A stretch of 5,739 bases of DNA from Patescibacteria group bacterium (lineage in GTDB: Bacteria; Patescibacteriota; Microgenomatia; UBA1400; MFAQ01). The notes below the pieces were generated by a model. It did not search any database and was not told the origin of the DNA. It worked only from the letters and a program-made list of their open reading frames with translations. This document shows, piece by piece, positions 1 through 5,288 of the stretch; positions within the stretch are counted from its first letter, which is position 1; each line of letters begins with the position of its first letter. Location: assembly GCA_018817845.1 (NCBI GenBank), contig JAHITH010000071.1:1-5739 (forward strand), written 5' to 3'. The position numbers were made by a program, and so were the translations under genes.

Positions 1-2
1 GC

Positions 3-86
3 TCATTAACTGGTTCAATTATTATGTCTACAAAAGATTATCTACAAATAGCTAATCCAAAAACATTTAACTTCTCTAAAGAATAA
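3..86 (+). CDS. 3' end of an unidentified ORF (partial)
   Basis: One + strand frame is open from the left edge to a TAA at 84-86 and gives 27 residues (SLTGSIIMSTKDYLQIANPK followed by TFNFSKE). The other two + frames close within the first 60 bases. The peptide is mixed in composition and resembles a plausible C-terminus, but I do not recognise a family. It does not look like the usual end of SecY or adenylate kinase, the genes that often precede map. If real, it converges on the - strand ATPase gene, with 162 nt between the two stop codons. An open stretch this short can arise by chance. Confidence 0.35.
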   Translation, partial: SLTGSIIMSTKDYLQIANPKTFNFSKE

Positions 87-183
87 CACCACTGCTTCGC
101 CCACGTTGCACTCTCAGTCGGTCGGTCTAAAAATTTTACCTCCCTCCTTCGGGTCGCCTAACACTGTATATCTGGCTCGCTCA

Positions 184-237
184 CCCTCACCCAAAACCCC
201 ATCAACTGACAAGGACCGTCCCTGTCATTACCCACCC
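184..237 (-). other. G-tract cluster on the - strand
   Basis: Six runs of three or more C occur on the + strand at 184-186, 190-192, 197-200, 220-222, 231-233 and 235-237. They are G-tracts on the - strand, which is the coding strand of the adjacent ATPase gene, and they begin 12 nt past its stop. The tightest group (184-200) has three tracts with loops of 3 and 4 nt. A fourth tract requires a loop of about 19 nt. A weak quadruplex or simple strand skew is possible. No function can be assigned. Confidence 0.3.
207..227. repeat. 21-bp interrupted palindrome, copy 1
   Basis: Left arm TGACAAGGAC, centre C, right arm GTCCCTGTCA: nine of ten arm positions are complementary. The single mismatch becomes a G-U pair if the - strand is transcribed, so an RNA hairpin with a 9-pair stem and a 3-nt loop would still form at the 3' end of the ATPase message. 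It lies 21 nt past the ATPase stop codon, between convergent coding regions. A second copy, differing at two positions, lies at 2397-2417. No T-run follows directly on the - strand, so it is not a textbook intrinsic terminator. Confidence 0.7.
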
Positions 238-248
238 TCAGAGAATAA

Positions 249-1508
249 TTAAACGTCGATAATGCTTTTGTTAACCAGATGGTGAAAGGGAATAAATTTG
301 ACCACGGTATTTTTGATCTTAATTTCCTCTAAAGCATTTAAATTTACAATAAGAAACTTTTTTGGAGAATATTTTTTAATATAGCTATGAACAGACTTGC
401 CCACCGAAAAATTATTACCAATTTTGGAAAACTTTACCTCCACGGGAATTAGTATCGACCCTATGTTCACCACAAAATCCACCTCGGCCTGCTCCTTAGT
501 TCTCCAAAAGTTCACTTTTGAAACCAAAGGATCATCAGATAAAAGCAAATATACAAAGTTTTGAAACAGCATACTTCCAGAAACAATGGGGTCGTAATGA
601 CTCAGGCGATTAAAGACAAAATTACGCATACCCAAGTCCAAAAAATAATAAGTAGAAGTTTTAACTATTTCACTCTCTGGATTTCTATAGAAAGGCTGTA
701 ATGGTTCTAGTTGAAAAGTTTTTTTTAAGTAATAAAGATATTGTTTTACGGTATCGTAACTCAGGTTAATTCTATTAGAGACTTCAGATAGGCTGGTCAA
801 CTTGCCTATCCTGGTAGATAAAAAAGTCAGCAGACCTGCAACCTTCTCCGTGTTTTTAAGTTTTAATAAATCCTTTAAATCTTTGTTAACATAACTTTCA
901 AAAATGCTTTCTAAAACGTCTCTTTTGTCCAGAGCCTTTTCTTTGAGCACCAGTTTAGGGTAGCCACCAAATTGTAAATACTCGTTTAACAATAAGTCTG
1001 AATAAGCAGAAGAAGCAAAATAATCATCTAAATTAGAGCTAAATTTATAATCTGTTTTATGATTAACAAACTCTTTAAAAGACAACGTTCTAAGCCTAAA
1101 CGTCTTTTTTCTCCCTGCTAAACCTTCTGAAACTTTTTCTTTTAGTTCTACACTTCCCGATCCTGAAATAATAAATTTATAAGGTAAATCACTATCATAA
1201 AGCCCCTTTAAAAACAAACCAGCATCTCCTTTTCTTTGAATTTCATCTATAAAAACATACGATCTTTTAGCCGTGCCCAAATGTAACTTCAAGTAATTAA
1301 TTAGATTTTCTTGGGACTTAAAAATTTCAAAGTCCTTTTCTTTATCCAAGTTCAAATATATAGAGTCTTCATTGGCCTCAAGAATATCTTTTGCTAAAAT
1401 ATTCATCAAAGTGGTTTTGCCAGCCTGCCTGGGGCCCGTTATCAGACTTATTTCCTTTTCTTGTAGGTGTTTCTTTAATTCTGGGTAAATTGATCGTTTT
1501 ATCATCAT
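249..1508 (-). CDS. AAA ATPase with DUF4143-type C-terminal region
   Basis: The 419-residue protein matches the AAA_14/DUF4143 family. Visible motifs are Walker A GPRQAGKTT (25-33), Walker B YVFIDEIQ (84-91, acidic pair D88-E89), a sensor-like FIISGSGS (112-119) and LAGR (130-133) before the family's LSFKEF segment (142-147). The C-terminal half has FGGYP (180-184), a winged-helix-like stretch (about 239-273) and FWRTKEQAEVDF (334-345) then PVEVK (355-359), which resembles a PD-(D/E)xK nuclease core with D344, E357 and K359. The length is normal for the family and no frameshift is seen. There are no membrane segments, so it is presumably cytoplasmic. The cellular role of the family is not settled; DNA binding, defence and mobile-element links have been considered. 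The start is MM at 1508; the TATAAT at 1515-1520 leaves only 6 nt of leader. It is divergent from map and foreign to the ribosomal operon. Family call is firm; function is open. Confidence 0.92.
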   Translation of the reverse strand: MMIKRSIYPELKKHLQEKEISLITGPRQAGKTTLMNILAKDILEANEDSIYLNLDKEKDFEIFKSQENLINYLKLHLGTAKRSYVFIDEIQRKGDAGLFLKGLYDSDLPYKFIISGSGSVELKEKVSEGLAGRKKTFRLRTLSFKEFVNHKTDYKFSSNLDDYFASSAYSDLLLNEYLQFGGYPKLVLKEKALDKRDVLESIFESYVNKDLKDLLKLKNTEKVAGLLTFLSTRIGKLTSLSEVSNRINLSYDTVKQYLYYLKKTFQLEPLQPFYRNPESEIVKTSTYYFLDLGMRNFVFNRLSHYDPIVSGSMLFQNFVYLLLSDDPLVSKVNFWRTKEQAEVDFVVNIGSILIPVEVKFSKIGNNFSVGKSVHSYIKKYSPKKFLIVNLNALEEIKIKNTVVKFIPFHHLVNKSIIDV

Positions 1509-1514
1509 ATTTCT

Positions 1515-1543
1515 ATTATAACCCCACTATTTCACTAGTGCAA
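1515..1543 (-). promoter_or_regulatory. Promoter of the ATPase gene, probably leaderless
   Basis: On the - strand a perfect -10 box TATAAT (1515-1520) is preceded by a 17-nt spacer and a -35-like TTGCAC (1538-1543, three of six consensus bases). Only 6 nt separate the -10 box from the ATG at 1508, so transcription starting about 7 nt downstream would begin at or next to the start codon. The spacer consists of one copy of the 20-bp direct repeat. The promoter call rests on sequence match alone. Confidence 0.6.
1518..1537. repeat. 20-bp direct repeat, unit 1
   Basis: The unit ATAACCCCACTATTTCACTA is repeated exactly at 1551-1570, with a 33-bp period and a 13-bp gap. This unit fills the -10/-35 spacer of the ATPase promoter and includes two thirds of its -10 box. 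It could be an operator half-site for autoregulation, or a relic of promoter duplication. Confidence 0.85.
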
Positions 1544-1548
1544 CTAGT
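1534..1548. repeat. Small dyad ACTAGT-GCA-ACTAGT between the direct repeats
   Basis: Two ACTAGT hexamers, each itself palindromic, flank GCA (1540-1542). The dyad lies across the -35-like hexamer of the ATPase promoter, and its left arm overlaps the end of direct-repeat unit 1. It is a candidate protein-binding site; the arms are short, so chance is not excluded. Confidence 0.5.
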
Positions 1549-1550
1549 AA

Positions 1551-1570
1551 ATAACCCCACTATTTCACTA
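1551..1570. repeat. 20-bp direct repeat, unit 2
   Basis: This is an exact copy of the unit at 1518-1537. It lies just upstream of the -35-like element of the ATPase promoter on the - strand. Identity stops abruptly at both ends, so the repeat is 20 bp, not a fragment of a longer visible duplication. The 33-bp period is close to three helical turns, which would put both copies on the same DNA face. Confidence 0.85.
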
Positions 1571-1640
1571 CCAAGATCAGCCCGCAGAGTTTTTCACCAT
1601 AAAAAAATTACAATAAATTACGCATAATTAATGGAGTTCC

Positions 1641-1660
1641 ACCCTCCAACGCGATATAAT
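1641..1660 (+). promoter_or_regulatory. Promoter of map, probably leaderless
   Basis: A perfect TATAAT (1655-1660) ends 7 nt before the map ATG at 1668, so the expected transcription start falls at or next to the start codon. No convincing -35 hexamer is visible at the usual spacing. Instead, the block ACCCTCCA (1641-1648), four variable bases and GATATAAT (1653-1660) recur at the infA promoter with 16 of 20 bases identical. Confidence 0.6.
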
Positions 1661-1667
1661 CATCCCT

Positions 1668-2399
1668 ATGAGTTCCAAGAAACAAAAGGCCATGCAAGAA
1701 TCTGGCCTTATTTTAGCCAGGGTAAAAAAAGAACTAAAGCAGGCAATTAAACCAGGCATTACCACCCTAGAACTAGACAAACTAGCAGAAAAAATAATCG
1801 TAAACTCAGGCGCTTATCCCTCTTTCAAAACCGTTCGTGGTTACAACTTTGCCACCTGTATCAATATAAACTCAGGCATGGTGCACGGCATGCCTAGTAG
1901 CAGAAAACTAAACAAAAAAGATGTTGTTACCGTAGACTGCGGTGTGTACTACAAAGGTTTCCACACAGACAGCGCTTTCACCATGCAAATTCCTCCTTTG
2001 ATTGCCTCCACCACAAAATTTCTAGATACAGGCAAACAAGCCCTTGCAAACGCCATAAAAAAAGCCACCCCAGGCAACAGCGTTTACGATATCTCCCTAG
2101 CCTTGCAAGAAACAATTGAAAACGCCGGTTACTCCGTTAGCCGTGACCTTACCGGCCACGGTGTTGGTCAAAAACTTCACCAGCACCCCAACATCTCTTG
2201 TTTTGCTATTCCAGAAGATAAAAATATCATCTTAGAAAAAGGTCAAACCTTGGCCATAGAGATCATGTATGCTTTAGGGCGACCAGAGCTAGAACAAAGA
2301 AAAGATGGCTGGACTCTCTCCACCATAGACAACTCCTTAGCAGCCATGTTCGAGCACACAGTCATGGTCGCCTCTCCCCACCCCACCATCCTCACCTGA
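1668..2399 (+). CDS. map: Type I methionine aminopeptidase
   Basis: This metalloenzyme removes the initiator methionine from new proteins in the cytoplasm. The 243-residue product has the full pita-bread-fold ligand set: D90 (VTVDCG), D101 (FHTDSA), H164 (TGHGVG), E198 (AIEIM) and E229 (FEHTV), plus catalytic-site histidines H73 (VHGMP) and H171. Length is close to the roughly 250-265 residues usual for the type I enzyme, and no N-terminal zinc domain is present. The usual IEPM around the fourth ligand is IEIMY; from memory, related CPR enzymes have similar IEVIY-like forms. The ATG at 1668 gives the canonical N-terminus and there is no Shine-Dalgarno. The protein ends ILT, a typical end, and its TGA stop is the first three bases of the palindrome at 2397. 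It normally precedes infA, as here. Confidence 0.97.
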   Translation: MSSKKQKAMQESGLILARVKKELKQAIKPGITTLELDKLAEKIIVNSGAYPSFKTVRGYNFATCININSGMVHGMPSSRKLNKKDVVTVDCGVYYKGFHTDSAFTMQIPPLIASTTKFLDTGKQALANAIKKATPGNSVYDISLALQETIENAGYSVSRDLTGHGVGQKLHQHPNISCFAIPEDKNIILEKGQTLAIEIMYALGRPELEQRKDGWTLSTIDNSLAAMFEHTVMVASPHPTILT

Positions 2400-2417
2400 C
2401 AAGGACGGTCCTTGTCA
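2397..2417. repeat. 21-bp interrupted palindrome, copy 2, at the map stop
   Basis: Left arm TGACAAGGAC, centre G, right arm GTCCTTGTCA: all ten arm positions are complementary. Its first three bases are the map stop codon TGA. As RNA it would fold into a 9-bp stem with a CGG loop. A run of six T occurs only 11 nt later (2429-2434), so a role as intrinsic terminator is possible but atypical. It separates map from the infA promoter. The related copy is at 207-227. Confidence 0.75.
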
Positions 2418-2424
2418 CTTAAAT

Positions 2425-2454
2425 TTGCTTTTTTACCCTCCAGGCTGATATAAT
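2425..2454 (+). promoter_or_regulatory. Promoter of the infA-rplM operon
   Basis: A perfect TATAAT (2449-2454) with an extended -10 TG at 2446-2447 is preceded by an 18-nt spacer and TTGCTT (2425-2430, three of six -35 consensus bases). The expected start gives a leader of about 12 nt before the infA ATG at 2473. The block from 2435 to 2454 shares ACCCTCCA and GATATAAT with the map promoter at the same spacing. It is the last clear promoter before the long run of ribosomal genes. Confidence 0.62.
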
Positions 2455-2472
2455 TCAAAACGTCCATTAAAC

Positions 2473-2694
2473 ATGATTAACAACAAACAAATGACCGAGG
2501 CAAACGGAGTCGTTGTCGAAGCTCTACCAAACACTCAGTTTAAGGTAGAACTCGAAGACGGCAGAGAAATCCTAGCTCATTTAGCCGGTAAAATGCGTCT
2601 TCACCGTATCCGGGTTATGCCTGGTGACAAAGTCACCGTAGAAATGACCCAGTACGACGAAAGTAAGGGTCGCATCACATATCGTCTAAGATAG
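2473..2694 (+). CDS. infA: Translation initiation factor IF-1
   Basis: IF1 binds the 30S A site during initiation and works with IF2 and IF3. The 73-residue product is one S1-type OB-fold domain with the family signatures GVVVEALPN (12-20), FKVELEDG (23-30), LAHLAGKMR (34-42), MPGDKVTVE (49-57) and GRITYR (66-71). Length is standard (about 72). The ATG at 2473 aligns with the usual N-terminus to within one residue; the internal Met7 would remove part of the first strand. No other start lies between it and an in-frame TGA at 2446. The leader has no Shine-Dalgarno. It is the first gene after its own promoter and is followed by rpmJ after 36 nt. Confidence 0.97.
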   Translation: MINNKQMTEANGVVVEALPNTQFKVELEDGREILAHLAGKMRLHRIRVMPGDKVTVEMTQYDESKGRITYRLR

Positions 2695-2730
2695 CTCCGT
2701 TTTCCTTTAGAACTAATTAAATATAAAAAA

Positions 2731-2844
2731 ATGAAAGTACAGGCTTCTGTCAGGCCTAGATGTAACAATTGTAAAATTGTTAAACGTCACGGCAAAGTTT
2801 ATATAATTTGTAAAAACCCACGCCATAAACAGCGTCAAGGGTAA
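2731..2844 (+). CDS. rpmJ: 50S ribosomal protein L36 (bL36), zinc-binding form
   Basis: This small 37-residue protein of the large subunit binds 23S rRNA near its 3' region. It begins [11 protein letters not shown] and ends NPRHKQRQG, as L36 proteins do. The four zinc ligands of the Cys-rich form are intact: C11, C14, C27 and H32. Start and stop follow directly from homology. The ATG is preceded by six A bases and no Shine-Dalgarno. It sits in its classical place between infA and rpsM, with 11 nt before rpsM. Confidence 0.96.
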   Translation: MKVQASVRPRCNNCKIVKRHGKVYIICKNPRHKQRQG

Positions 2845-2855
2845 AAATTGCTATT

Positions 2856-3248
2856 ATGCCAAGAATATCAGGAGTAAATATACCAGAACAAAAACCAGTT
2901 AAGATCTCCCTTACCTATATTTTTGGTATTGGCAAGAAAACGGCTTTAGATATGCTAAAAAAACTATCAATTAGGCCAGAACTACGCGCCAAAGACCTAA
3001 CCAGCGATCAAATATTAAAACTACAAAATCAAGTTAAAGAACTAGTGGTAGAGGGAGAACTAAAAAGAACAATTAGAAACAATATAGAAATACTAAAAAG
3101 AATCAAATCATACAGAGGCTTAAGGCATTCCATGGGTTTACCCTCTAAAGGTCAAAGAACTAGAACCAACGCCAGAACCAAAAAAGGTAAAAAGAAAACT
3201 GTAGGCGCTATGACTAAAGATACCAGATCAAAAATGGAAACAAAATAA
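2856..3248 (+). CDS. rpsM: 30S ribosomal protein S13 (uS13)
   Basis: S13 lies in the head of the small subunit, where it contacts the P-site tRNA and the large subunit through intersubunit bridges. The 130-residue product shows the typical start (MPRISGVNIP), the helix-two-turn-helix GIGKKTA (24-30), YRGLRHSMGLP (86-96) and the basic GQRTRTNART tail (99-108). It is slightly longer than usual because of a lysine- and threonine-rich end (109-130). The ATG at 2856 gives the canonical N-terminus. Its TAA is followed by three A and then the rpsK ATG, so the two genes are likely translationally coupled. Confidence 0.97.
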   Translation: MPRISGVNIPEQKPVKISLTYIFGIGKKTALDMLKKLSIRPELRAKDLTSDQILKLQNQVKELVVEGELKRTIRNNIEILKRIKSYRGLRHSMGLPSKGQRTRTNARTKKGKKKTVGAMTKDTRSKMETK

Positions 3249-3251
3249 AAA

Positions 3252-3698
3252 ATGGCTACCAAAAAAATTAAAGACACCATAAAATCTGATACTAAAAAGG
3301 TTGAAAATCCTCGACCTAAGGTCAGGGCAAAAAAAACCGCTCCTTTTTTTAGATCTGGTCAGGGTTGTATGTACGTTAGCTCAACCTTTAACACTACCAG
3401 GGTTACTTTTACCGACCTCAAAGGAAACGTAATTTCTTGGAGCACGGCTGGCACCTGTGGTTTTAAGGGATCTAAAAGATCAACTCCTTTCGCCGCCACC
3501 ACCATAATAGAAGAAGGTCTTCGTAAGGCTAAAGCCAATGGTCTCAACTCCGTAGACGTTTATCTAAAAGGACCAGGTACTGGTAAAGACGCCGCCATTA
3601 GGGTCTTAAAAACATCTGGCCTAGATATTAACCTACTAGCAGATATCACCCCCATCCCCCATAACGGTTGCCGACCAAAAAAACCAAGAAGAGTCTAA
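3252..3698 (+). CDS. rpsK: 30S ribosomal protein S11 (uS11)
   Basis: S11 forms part of the small-subunit platform, contacts 16S rRNA and lines the mRNA exit path. Family signatures are GCMYVSSTFNTTRVTFTD (38-55), GFKGSKRSTPFAA (70-82), GPGTGKDAAIRVL (107-119) and the strongly conserved end DITPIPHNGCRPKKPRRV (131-148). At 148 residues it is about 20 longer than the common form. The excess is a lysine-rich N-terminal tail (1-30) with no recognisable domain; such tails are common in CPR and other bacterial S11 proteins. No internal methionine lies between residue 1 and the core, which supports the start. The start is only 3 nt after the rpsM stop. Confidence 0.97.
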   Translation: MATKKIKDTIKSDTKKVENPRPKVRAKKTAPFFRSGQGCMYVSSTFNTTRVTFTDLKGNVISWSTAGTCGFKGSKRSTPFAATTIIEEGLRKAKANGLNSVDVYLKGPGTGKDAAIRVLKTSGLDINLLADITPIPHNGCRPKKPRRV

Positions 3699-3734
3699 TA
3701 TTAAAAATAATTATAATAACTAAAACAATAAAAC

Positions 3735-4355
3735 ATGGCCCGTTACATTAAATCAAAATGCCGACTCTGCCGCCGCGAAGGCACCAAACTTTTCCTAAAA
3801 GGTGCCCGTTGTTTTTCCGCCAAATGCCCCATTGAACGTCGCGGAGCACAGCCACCAGGCCAGCACGGTAAAAAAAGGCACAGACGTCTATCAGACTACG
3901 GCATTCACTTAAGAGAAAAACAAAAAGTAAAAAGAACCTACGGAGTTCTAGAAAAGCAATTCCGTAATTACTACAAACAAGCTTTAAAATCTTCAAGCAA
4001 CACCGGAGAAAAATTACTTCAGCTTCTTGAGTCGCGTTTAGACAACATAGTTTTTCGCCTTGGACTAGTATCTAGCCGTTCTTTAGCCAGGCAGTTAGTC
4101 AATCACGGCCACGTTAAGGTCGACAACAAAAAAGTAAGCATTCCCAGTTTTCTAGTTAAACCATCTCAAACAATATCTCTTTCCAACAAAGGAGCCAAAT
4201 TAAAATTTGTTCAAGAATCCCTAGAGCAAAAAACATCTCCTGCCAAATGGTTAACCAAAAAGGCTCTAATAGGCAAAGTTGAAAGACTGCCTTTAAGAGA
4301 AGAGCTAGATGACAGTATCAGAGAAAACTTAATTATTGAGTTCTACTCTCGTTAA
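3735..4355 (+). CDS. rpsD: 30S ribosomal protein S4 (uS4), zinc-binding form
   Basis: S4 is a primary 16S rRNA binder that nucleates assembly of the small-subunit body. The 206-residue product has the N-terminal zinc site C9-x2-C12-x13-C26-x4-C31, then the basic linker GAQPPGQHGKKR (37-48), and an S4 RNA-binding domain (about 99-160) with SRLDNIVFRLG, SSRSLARQLVNHGHVKVD and VSIPSF. The end LIIEFYSR is canonical. Length matches the family. In several bacteria S4 represses its own operon; I see no leader structure here that would support this. It follows rpsK after a 36-nt A+T-rich spacer without a Shine-Dalgarno. Confidence 0.97.
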   Translation: MARYIKSKCRLCRREGTKLFLKGARCFSAKCPIERRGAQPPGQHGKKRHRRLSDYGIHLREKQKVKRTYGVLEKQFRNYYKQALKSSSNTGEKLLQLLESRLDNIVFRLGLVSSRSLARQLVNHGHVKVDNKKVSIPSFLVKPSQTISLSNKGAKLKFVQESLEQKTSPAKWLTKKALIGKVERLPLREELDDSIRENLIIEFYSR

Positions 4356-4379
4356 TATTTATTAATTAATAACAAAAAA

Positions 4380-5285
4380 ATGTTAAAATCAAACTTCAAA
4401 GTCACCGTTGGTCCGGTTAAAAATAACACTGCCGAGGTCATTATAGAACCCCTACCAAGAAATTTTGGTCATACCGTGGGTAATGCTCTCCGCCGAGTTT
4501 TACTAAACTCTCTTTACGGGGGCGCCGCCATCAGGGTCAAGATCGCTGGAGTATCTCATCAGTTTTCCACCTTAAGTGGTCTTCAAGAAGACATACTAGA
4601 GTTCATTCTTAACTTAAAAGAATTAAACTTTCAGTTAGGAGATCAAGATACAGCCCAGGTAAAATTATCAGTTTCAGGTAAAAAAACGGTTACCGCCAAA
4701 GATCTAGAGCTTCCAGCCGGTGTTACCGTTAACGATCCTGAAAAGGTCTTGGCTCGGCTTACCAGTCCCAAATCAAAACTTTCTGCAGTCATTACCGTTG
4801 CCAAGGGTGTCGGCTATGTACTATCAGACGAGCACATGGTAGATAAGTTAGGTGTAATTCCTTTAGATGCTGCATTTTCACCTGTAATCAATGCTACCTA
4901 CACAGTCGAGTCTACTAGGGTAGGACGCCACACAGATTACGACAAGGTTAGATTAAATCTCACCACCAACGGCACCATCGATCCAAAAACAGCCGTCGAT
5001 CAGGCCGCAGAGATCTTGTCAACTTTCTTCACCCAAGTTTACTCCCCAGCTCCAGTAGAGAAAGAATCAAGCAAGCCCATCAAAGACAAAGTCCTAGACG
5101 GTTTTATAGAAGATCTAGATCTGCCTACCCGTACCACCAACGCACTTAAAAAAGGTGGTTATGAAAAACTACAAGACCTAGCAGGGGCTAACGTCTTAGA
5201 TCTAAGTCAAGTCAAGAATCTTGGGGGCAAATCCGTAGAGGAAATTGTCAAAAAGTTAAAAACCAAGGATATTATCATTAAATAA
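4380..5285 (+). CDS. rpoA: DNA-directed RNA polymerase, alpha subunit
   Basis: Alpha dimerises to start polymerase assembly and contacts UP elements and activators. In the 301 residues, the N-terminal domain (about 1-222) carries PLPRNFGHTVGNALRRVLL (24-42), LQEDILEFILNLK (68-80), GVIPLDAAFSPV (158-169) and YTVESTRVGRHTDYDKV (174-190). A charged linker (223-237) leads to the C-terminal helix-hairpin-helix domain (238-301) with DLPTRTTNALK and NLGGKSVEEIV. R251, N254 and K284 align with E. coli R265, N268 and K298, the DNA-contacting residues, so UP-element binding should be possible. It is a little shorter than the E. coli subunit (329). It follows rpsD after 24 nt and ends 3 nt before rplQ. 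Confidence 0.97.
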   Translation: MLKSNFKVTVGPVKNNTAEVIIEPLPRNFGHTVGNALRRVLLNSLYGGAAIRVKIAGVSHQFSTLSGLQEDILEFILNLKELNFQLGDQDTAQVKLSVSGKKTVTAKDLELPAGVTVNDPEKVLARLTSPKSKLSAVITVAKGVGYVLSDEHMVDKLGVIPLDAAFSPVINATYTVESTRVGRHTDYDKVRLNLTTNGTIDPKTAVDQAAEILSTFFTQVYSPAPVEKESSKPIKDKVLDGFIEDLDLPTRTTNALKKGGYEKLQDLAGANVLDLSQVKNLGGKSVEEIVKKLKTKDIIIK

Positions 5286-5288
5286 AAA

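Noticed and set aside
1518..1570. Direct repeats as a minimal CRISPR array
   Set aside because: Only two 20-bp units with a 13-bp gap, too short for spacers, and no cas genes nearby. The overlap with a promoter explains the site better.
1391..1627. A 78-residue + strand ORF
   Set aside because: It is antisense to the well-supported ATPase gene and runs through the 20-bp direct repeats. The protein resembles no family and has repeated segments only because of those repeats.
2397..2399. TGA read as an amino acid (alternative code of some CPR groups)
   Set aside because: Map ends at its usual ILT terminus just before this TGA. No conserved position in the other genes needs TGA as glycine or tryptophan.
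2397..2434. Palindrome plus T-run as a standard intrinsic terminator
   Set aside because: The T-run begins 11 nt after the stem and the stem is not G+C-rich. The other palindrome copy lacks a T-run directly after the hairpin on its gene's strand.
3712..3717. TATAAT before rpsD as an internal promoter
   Set aside because: It lies in a 36-nt spacer made almost wholly of A and T, where the hexamer is expected by chance, and no -35 element is visible upstream.
3748..3996. Antisense ORF within rpsD (also those within rpsK, map and rplQ)
   Set aside because: They lie opposite strongly conserved ribosomal or enzyme genes, lack recognisable motifs and have no promoter signals.
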